NCBI GenBank assembly: GCA_029239415.1 | Contig: JAQZAY010000032.1 | Span: 1-19,425, forward strand | From: Pseudomonas sp. | GTDB taxonomy: Bacteria; Pseudomonadota; Gammaproteobacteria; Pseudomonadales; Pseudomonadaceae | Reading direction: 5' to 3' | DNA: 19,425 nucleotides | Shown here: positions 15,518-19,425 of the stretch, in pieces | Layout: every line of letters starts with the position of its first letter | Position numbering within the stretch: position 1 is the first letter of the stretch | Notes under the pieces: generated by a model | What the model saw: only the letters and a program-made list of their open reading frames with translations | Told to the model about the DNA's origin: nothing | The model's database searches: none | Program-made: the position numbers and the translations under genes

Positions 15518-16831
15518 CTACCGCCTGGGCAACTGCACGTCCACGCGCAACCCGCCCTGTGGACTTTCCTGCAAGGTCAGCTGCCCGCCCCAGGCGTCGA
15601 CGATGTCGCGAACGATCCCCAGACCCAGCCCGTGACCATCGACCTGCTCGTCCAGGCGCAACCCGCGTTCCAGGACGCTCTGACGCGCGCTTTCAGGGAT
15701 GCCGGGGCCGTCGTCGTCCACCCACAACCGGTAACCTTCGGTCGTCTGTGCAATGGCGAGCCATACCTCGCTGTCGGCCCATTTGCAGGCATTGTCCAGC
15801 AGGTTGCCCAACAGCTCGAGCAGGTCCTCGCGGTCCCAGGGCAGCAGCAGGCCAGGCGGTACCTCGCTGCGCAAGACAAGCCCTTCACCATGAATCATGC
15901 CCAGCGTGGCGAGCAGCCCTGGCAACTCCGCGTCACAGTCGAACTGCGCACCTGGCAGCGCATCGCCCGCCAGGCGTGCGCGGTTGAGTTCGCGCGCCAG
16001 GCGCTGCTGGATCTGCTCGAGCTGCTCCTGCAGTTGTGCACGCACCTCGGGCTGGTCCTTGAGGCGTTCACTGCTCGCCAGGCTGAGCAGCACCGCCAGC
16101 GGCGTTTTCAAGGCATGGCCCAGGTTGCCCAGGGCATTGCGGGACCGCCGCAAGCTGTCTTCGGTGTGGGCCAGCAAGTGGTTGATCTGTGCCACCAGTG
16201 GCTCCAGTTCGCTGGGCACCTGCTCGTCCAACTGCGAGCGCCGTCCCTGTTGCAACTGGGCGATCTGTCGGCGAGCGCGCTCCAGCGGGCGCAGCGAGCG
16301 GGTCACGGTCACGCGCTGCAGCACCAGGATCAACAACAGCGCCACCAGCCCCAGCCCCAGCCCGATCTGCTCGAGACGCCTGAACCCATCGCGCACCGGC
16401 GAATAATCCTGCGCCACGCTGATCGAGATGTCCTGCCCCAGGCGCCGATAGTCCGCGCGCAGCACCAGCAATTGCTGACCTTCCGGCGCCAATTGATGGC
16501 CGCTTTCCAGGCCCGGCTGAGCCGGCTTGGGCATCTCCAGGTCCCAGAGCGAGCGCGAACGCCAACTGCCCTGCTCGAAATCGATGCGAAAGTAATAGCC
16601 TGACAGCGGGCGCTGGTACGCCGCCGACACCCGACGCTCATCCAGTTGCAGGCCATTCGGGCCACGTATCAGGGCCACCAGCAGGTTCTCGCTTTCCTTG
16701 CGCAGGCCCGCCTCCAGGTAACGCTGCAAGCCGACCTCGAACAGCCATAGCCCCAATTGCGCGAACCCCAGCCCCACCACCACCAGCACTGCGACCAGCC
16801 CGAGGCTCAGACGCCCCTGGATGGACTTCAT
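15518..16831 (-). CDS. Two-component sensor histidine kinase (BqsS/CarS-like)
   Basis: 437 residues. A membrane segment (about 8-31), a periplasmic sensor region (34-150), a second membrane segment (155-173), HAMP-like linker, HisKA with His239 in [14 protein letters not shown], and HATPase boxes [19 protein letters not shown] and DGHGLGLGI (to 406). The kinase core is of the PhoQ-like class. Its ATG overlaps the regulator's stop as ATGA, so the pair is translationally coupled. With two PepSY genes upstream, the operon resembles P. aeruginosa bqs/car (PA2659-PA2656), reported to respond to Fe(II) or Ca. The RExxE iron motif described for BqsS is not seen in this periplasmic region; RKESE (44-48) is the nearest acidic cluster. 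The ligand is therefore open, a divalent cation being a reasonable guess. Confidence 0.88.
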   Translation of the reverse strand: MKSIQGRLSLGLVAVLVVVGLGFAQLGLWLFEVGLQRYLEAGLRKESENLLVALIRGPNGLQLDERRVSAAYQRPLSGYYFRIDFEQGSWRSRSLWDLEMPKPAQPGLESGHQLAPEGQQLLVLRADYRRLGQDISISVAQDYSPVRDGFRRLEQIGLGLGLVALLLILVLQRVTVTRSLRPLERARRQIAQLQQGRRSQLDEQVPSELEPLVAQINHLLAHTEDSLRRSRNALGNLGHALKTPLAVLLSLASSERLKDQPEVRAQLQEQLEQIQQRLARELNRARLAGDALPGAQFDCDAELPGLLATLGMIHGEGLVLRSEVPPGLLLPWDREDLLELLGNLLDNACKWADSEVWLAIAQTTEGYRLWVDDDGPGIPESARQSVLERGLRLDEQVDGHGLGLGIVRDIVDAWGGQLTLQESPQGGLRVDVQLPRR

Positions 16832-17496
16832 TCGCGGTGTCCGGCATAGCGGTAGCCCTGACCGCGATGGGTCTCGATCACGCTGCGGCCCAGCTTGCGC
16901 CGCAAGTGATTGACGTGCACCTCGAGCACGTTCGAATCGCGCTCGGTCTCGCCGTCATAGAGGTGTTCGGCCAAGTGCCCCTTGGACAGGATCTGCTGCG
17001 GGTGCAGCATGAAATAGCGCAACAACCGAAACTCGGCGGCGGTCAGCTGGACATCGAGCCCATCGCGGGTCACGCACTGGCGCGTCTCGTCCAGGTGCAG
17101 CCCGGCAGCCTCCAGGCGCGGCTGATTGGCCAACCCGCGTGCACGGCGCACCAGCGCCTGGATGCGCAGCTGCAATTCCTCGGGATGAAAGGGTTTGCTC
17201 AGGTAATCGTCGGCGCCAGCCTTGAGCCCTTCGATGCGCTCGGCCCAGGAACCACGCGCCGTGAGGATCAGCACCGGCGCGAGCAGGCCGCCGGCACGCC
17301 ATTGCGCCAGGACCTCGAGGCCCGGCAGGCCCGGCAGGCCCAGGTCCAGGATGATCAGGTCATAGGGTTCGCTCTGGCCCTGGTATACCGCGTCGCGACC
17401 ATCGGCCAGCCAGTCGACCGCGTAGCCCTGGCGCTGCAGGCTCGCGGTCAGTTCATCGGCAAGCGGGACGTTATCCTCCACCAACAACAAGCGCAT
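16828..17496 (-). CDS. OmpR/PhoB-type response regulator (BqsR/CarR-like)
   Basis: 222 residues. The receiver (1-115) has VEDN at 6-9, acceptor Asp51 in IILDLGLPG, Thr79 and Lys101 in DYLSKPF. The C-terminal winged helix (about 125-220) is of OmpR type: [41 protein letters not shown] as recognition helix, and THRGQGYRY. The ATG directly abuts the stop of the second PepSY gene (TGAATG), and its own stop overlaps the kinase ATG, so all four genes form one unit. It is the cognate partner of the kinase encoded next and probably autoregulates the operon; the tandem heptamers at 18160-18180 are a possible site. Confidence 0.93.
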   Translation of the reverse strand: MRLLLVEDNVPLADELTASLQRQGYAVDWLADGRDAVYQGQSEPYDLIILDLGLPGLPGLEVLAQWRAGGLLAPVLILTARGSWAERIEGLKAGADDYLSKPFHPEELQLRIQALVRRARGLANQPRLEAAGLHLDETRQCVTRDGLDVQLTAAEFRLLRYFMLHPQQILSKGHLAEHLYDGETERDSNVLEVHVNHLRRKLGRSVIETHRGQGYRYAGHRE

Positions 17497-17811
17497 TCAG
17501 TCATCTTCCTCGTCTTTGAGCAACGCACCCGTGCTGGCATCGAGCTTGATTTCGCGCACCACACCTTCGGGGGTGAGCATTTCCACCTCGTACTCGTAGC
17601 GCCCATGCTCCTTTTCCAGCTCGGCTTCGAGCAGGCGTGAGCCGGGGTGGCGCGCGAGGGCCGCTTCGAGCAGCTTTTCCAGCGGCAGGATGACGCCCTC
17701 GCGTCGCAACTCGAGGGCTTCGTCCTGATCCAGGTCGCGGGCCACCGCCAGCGAGCAGCAAGCCGACAGCGCCAGCACCAGGCAGCGCGCCGTCAGCGAC
17801 AGATCGTTCAT
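17497..17811 (-). CDS. Secreted PepSY-domain protein, second of the pair
   Basis: 104 residues with a signal peptide (LVLALSACCSLAVA, cleavage near residue 24, before RDLDQDE) and one PepSY domain: LEKLLEAALARHPGS, LEKEHGRYEYEVEML, then LDASTGALLKDEEDD. The acidic C-terminus could bind cations. It is a paralogue of the preceding gene, sharing HPGS, the E(Y/H)GRY(I/E)Y(K/E)VE strand and the TG(D/A)(I/L)LKDE end. Its ATG overlaps that gene's stop by one base (TGATG), and it directly abuts the regulator gene. A periplasmic role as ligand buffer or modulator of the sensor kinase is inferred from the operon only. Confidence 0.87.
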   Translation of the reverse strand: MNDLSLTARCLVLALSACCSLAVARDLDQDEALELRREGVILPLEKLLEAALARHPGSRLLEAELEKEHGRYEYEVEMLTPEGVVREIKLDASTGALLKDEEDD

Positions 17812-18119
17812 CAGTTGTCCCGTTCGTCCTTCAGGATGTCACCGGTGCGGGCATCCAGGTCGACATCCCACTCCACGCCTTGGGCGTCGCGCAATTCGAC
17901 CTTGTAGATGTAGCGGCCGTATTCGTTCTCGAGCTCCGAATCGGTGGCCGTCGAGCCGGGGTGCTTGGCGATCGCCGTCGCCTTGAGTTCGTCGAGCGAC
18001 TTGACGGTCTTGCCATTGACCAGCTTGACCACTTCGTCGGGCTGGACGTCCTTGGCCAAGGCCGCATTGGCCCCCAGGGCGAGCGTGGCGGCGGTCAGCA
18101 GGGCAGTCAGCGTTTTCAT
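17811..18119 (-). CDS. Secreted PepSY-domain protein, first of the pair
   Basis: 102 residues from ATG 18119, chosen because GGAGA lies five bases upstream; an ATG four codons earlier forms part of that ribosome site. The signal peptide is MKTLTALLTAATLALGANA with probable cleavage after ALA (about residue 22). One PepSY domain follows: LDELKATAIAKHPGS, ENEYGRYIYKVELRD, and VDLDARTGDILKDERDN. It heads the PepSY-PepSY-regulator-kinase operon and should be its most strongly translated product. The operon promoter lies in the 149 bases shared with the divergent patatin gene; a clear -10 for this direction was not identified. Confidence 0.87.
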   Translation of the reverse strand: MKTLTALLTAATLALGANAALAKDVQPDEVVKLVNGKTVKSLDELKATAIAKHPGSTATDSELENEYGRYIYKVELRDAQGVEWDVDLDARTGDILKDERDN

Positions 18120-18159
18120 GGGTCTCTCCATCGAGGTCTTCGTGTTGGGTACGACTCAA

Positions 18160-18180
18160 GCTTATGGCTTGCGGCTTAAC
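18160..18180. promoter_or_regulatory. Three tandem heptamers, candidate operator of the PepSY/two-component operon
   Basis: The plus strand reads GCTTATG-GCTTGCG-GCTTAAC with no gap, flanked on both sides by CTCAA (18155-18159 and 18180-18184). It lies about 40-60 bases upstream of the first PepSY ATG. Directly repeated half-sites are the usual target of OmpR-type regulators, so autoregulation is plausible. Confidence 0.4.
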
Positions 18181-18234
18181 TCAACCTGAAGCGAGCGGCG
18201 GCATGATAACGCAGCCGTCAGCGCCCGGCTTCCC

Positions 18235-18240
18235 TATAAT
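18235..18240 (+). promoter_or_regulatory. Consensus -10 of the patatin gene
   Basis: TATAAT is a perfect -10; no good -35 is found 16-18 bases upstream, so an activator may be needed. A start near 18247 puts the in-frame ATG at 18239 outside the transcript and supports initiation at 18269. Confidence 0.5.
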
Positions 18241-18268
18241 GGCCACCCCGTTGCACGCGAGGTCTGCC

Positions 18269-19348
18269 ATGAGCGCCATCCACATCCCCTACCCTGCCCT
18301 GACGATCAAAGCCGGCCAGCGTGCCCTGGCGCACGTTCGCGAACGTGGCCTGCGGGCAGGCGATGTCGGTACCGTGCCAGGTGCTGCAGGCGGGCCCAAG
18401 CCGCTCGGCATCCAGGGCCTGGACCTGGCGCTGTTCGGCGACTGGCTGCCTTCGGCGCCCCGCCCGCGCGCCTTGATCGGCGCCTCGATTGGCGCCTGGC
18501 GCTTCGCCAGCGCCTGCCTCGTCGACCCCGTCGAAGGGCTGCGCCGACTTGCCACGCTGTACACCGAACTGGATTTCGCCAAAGGCACCACCCCCGCCGA
18601 GGTCAGTCGACGCTGCGAGGACATGCTCGAGGCGCTGCTGCAAGGCGGCGACGGACACATCCTGAGCAATGCCGATTACCGGCTCAACGTGCTGGTGGTC
18701 AAGAGCCATGGCCTGCTGGCCGACGATCATCGCGCCCGGCTTGGCATGGGCCTGTCCTCGGTGCTGGCGGACAACCTGCTGGCGCGCGGGCGTCTGGCGC
18801 GGCATTTCGAGCGCCTGGTGCTGCACGACAGCCGGGCCCTGCCACCGTTGGAGGCCCTGGAGGATTTCCCTTCACGCTGCGTACCCTTGAGTCCGGCCAA
18901 CCTGCGCCAGGCCCTGCTGGCCTCAGGCTCGATCCCGATGGTCATGCAAGGCGTACGCGACCTGCCAGGTGCCGGCAGTGGGACCTACCGTGACGGCGGC
19001 CTGCTCGACTATCACCTGGACCTGCCCTATCGGGGCGACGACCTGGTGCTCTACCCGCACTTCACCGACAAGGTCGTCCCTGGCTGGTTCGACAAGGGCC
19101 TGCCGTGGCGCAAGGGCGACGCCTGGCGGCTACGCAATGTCGTGCTGCTGACGCCGTCGCCGCAGTACCTGGCCCGCCTGCCCTTCGGCAAGCTGCCGGA
19201 CCGAAGCGACTTCAAGCGCTTCATGGGCGATCCGGCGAGCCGCAAGCGCTACTGGTACACCGCCATCGACGAGAGCCGACGACTGGGCGACGAGCTGCTC
19301 GAGCTCATCGCCACCGGGCGACTCGGGGACCGGCTGCGCCCCTTGTAG
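18269..19348 (+). CDS. Patatin-like phospholipase
   Basis: 359 residues of the patatin family of lipid acyl hydrolases. The nucleophile elbow is GASIGAW (Ser73, GXSXG), the oxyanion glycines are in PGAAGGPKPLG (37-47), and the second catalytic residue is Asp242 in YRDGGLLDYH, giving the Ser-Asp dyad. There is no signal peptide or membrane segment, so it is likely cytoplasmic. The ATG at 18269 has GAGG six bases before it and lies downstream of the -10 at 18235-18240. It is divergent from the PepSY operon; the substrate (phospholipid, lysophospholipid or other ester) cannot be told from the sequence. Confidence 0.9.
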   Translation: MSAIHIPYPALTIKAGQRALAHVRERGLRAGDVGTVPGAAGGPKPLGIQGLDLALFGDWLPSAPRPRALIGASIGAWRFASACLVDPVEGLRRLATLYTELDFAKGTTPAEVSRRCEDMLEALLQGGDGHILSNADYRLNVLVVKSHGLLADDHRARLGMGLSSVLADNLLARGRLARHFERLVLHDSRALPPLEALEDFPSRCVPLSPANLRQALLASGSIPMVMQGVRDLPGAGSGTYRDGGLLDYHLDLPYRGDDLVLYPHFTDKVVPGWFDKGLPWRKGDAWRLRNVVLLTPSPQYLARLPFGKLPDRSDFKRFMGDPASRKRYWYTAIDESRRLGDELLELIATGRLGDRLRPL

Positions 19349-19360
19349 CCGTCATGCTGG

Positions 19361-19366
19361 TAGACT
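19361..19366 (+). promoter_or_regulatory. Candidate -10 of queD
   Basis: TAGACT lies 11 bases before ATG 19377 and 35 before TTG 19401. If used, transcription would begin near 19373, which fits the TTG start better than the ATG. Confidence 0.3.
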
Positions 19367-19400
19367 GCACGCCCGTATGGGTTCTACAGAGTCTACGAGT

Positions 19401-19425
19401 TTGGAAATCTTCAAGGAATTCACGT
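19401..19425 (+). CDS. queD: 6-carboxytetrahydropterin synthase QueD, N-terminal end (partial)
   Basis: Only the first codons are in view, reading (M)EIFKEFT from TTG 19401. This matches the usual opening of pseudomonad QueD, which makes 6-carboxytetrahydropterin for queuosine synthesis; that match is from memory. An in-frame ATG at 19377 would add MGSTESTS. The zinc-binding histidines lie beyond the window, so the call rests on eight residues. Confidence 0.5.

Noticed and set aside
15494..16603. A 369-codon plus-strand open frame opposite the sensor kinase
   Set aside because: Glutamine-rich shadow of the minus-strand kinase; no family motif.
17315..17345. Short tandem repeat GGCCCGGCA in the response regulator gene
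   Set aside because: It encodes the [11 protein letters not shown] loop after the phosphate acceptor, close to the family sequence (DLGLPGLxGLEVL), so it is ordinary coding sequence.
1..19425. CRISPR array, prophage or transposon boundaries
   Set aside because: No regularly spaced repeats, terminal inverted repeats, target duplications, integrase or transposase were seen. The tRNA-Gln has no partial 3' copy that I could find in the window to suggest an integrated island.

Overview
The window reads as a chromosomal segment of a high-GC gammaproteobacterium, almost certainly a Pseudomonas close to the P. putida group. This rests on recalled family resemblance: the cysI-DUF934 pair, a tRNA-Gln(TTG), a very large LRR/NEL protein of the type seen in pseudomonads, and a PepSY-PepSY-regulator-kinase operon. 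No search was run. I see no insertion sequence, phage gene, integrase or CRISPR array.

Layout. Positions 1-553 hold the end of cysI and its DUF934 partner, closed by a strong hairpin. Positions 706-5038 (minus) carry one large effector-like gene: an N-terminal DUF6543/dermonecrotic-toxin-like region, a hydrophobic patch, leucine-rich repeats and a C-terminal NEL (IpaH/SspH-type) E3 ubiquitin ligase domain. A frameshift in an alternating CG tract at about 1395-1403 cuts off the part holding the catalytic cysteine. Positions 5297-10419 (plus) are a light-signalling operon: a bacteriophytochrome histidine kinase, a single-domain response regulator and a hybrid kinase with receiver domains at both ends. 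No heme oxygenase gene (bphO) is present. Positions 10561-10635 are tRNA-Gln (minus). Then come a YdcH-like small protein, a DUF1810 protein, a fusion of leucine-rich repeats to a protein-kinase domain, a LysR regulator, and an HPP-family membrane protein with two CBS domains.

Positions 15110-15517 hold no protein gene, but they do hold a plus-strand unit bounded by a stationary-phase-type -10 and an intrinsic terminator, most likely a small RNA. Positions 15518-18119 (minus) are a tightly overlapped four-gene operon: two paralogous secreted PepSY proteins, an OmpR-type regulator and its sensor kinase. Its layout resembles the bqs/car operon of P. aeruginosa, which senses divalent cations. 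Upstream of it lie three exactly tandem heptamers that could be an operator. A divergent patatin-like lipase follows, and the window ends in the first codons of a probable queD.

Most genes deal with sensing: light, envelope or cation state, and a LysR ligand. The strongest items for a second look are the frameshifted NEL effector, the unannotated small RNA candidate, the LRR-kinase fusion, the bphP operon without bphO, and the heptamer repeats.
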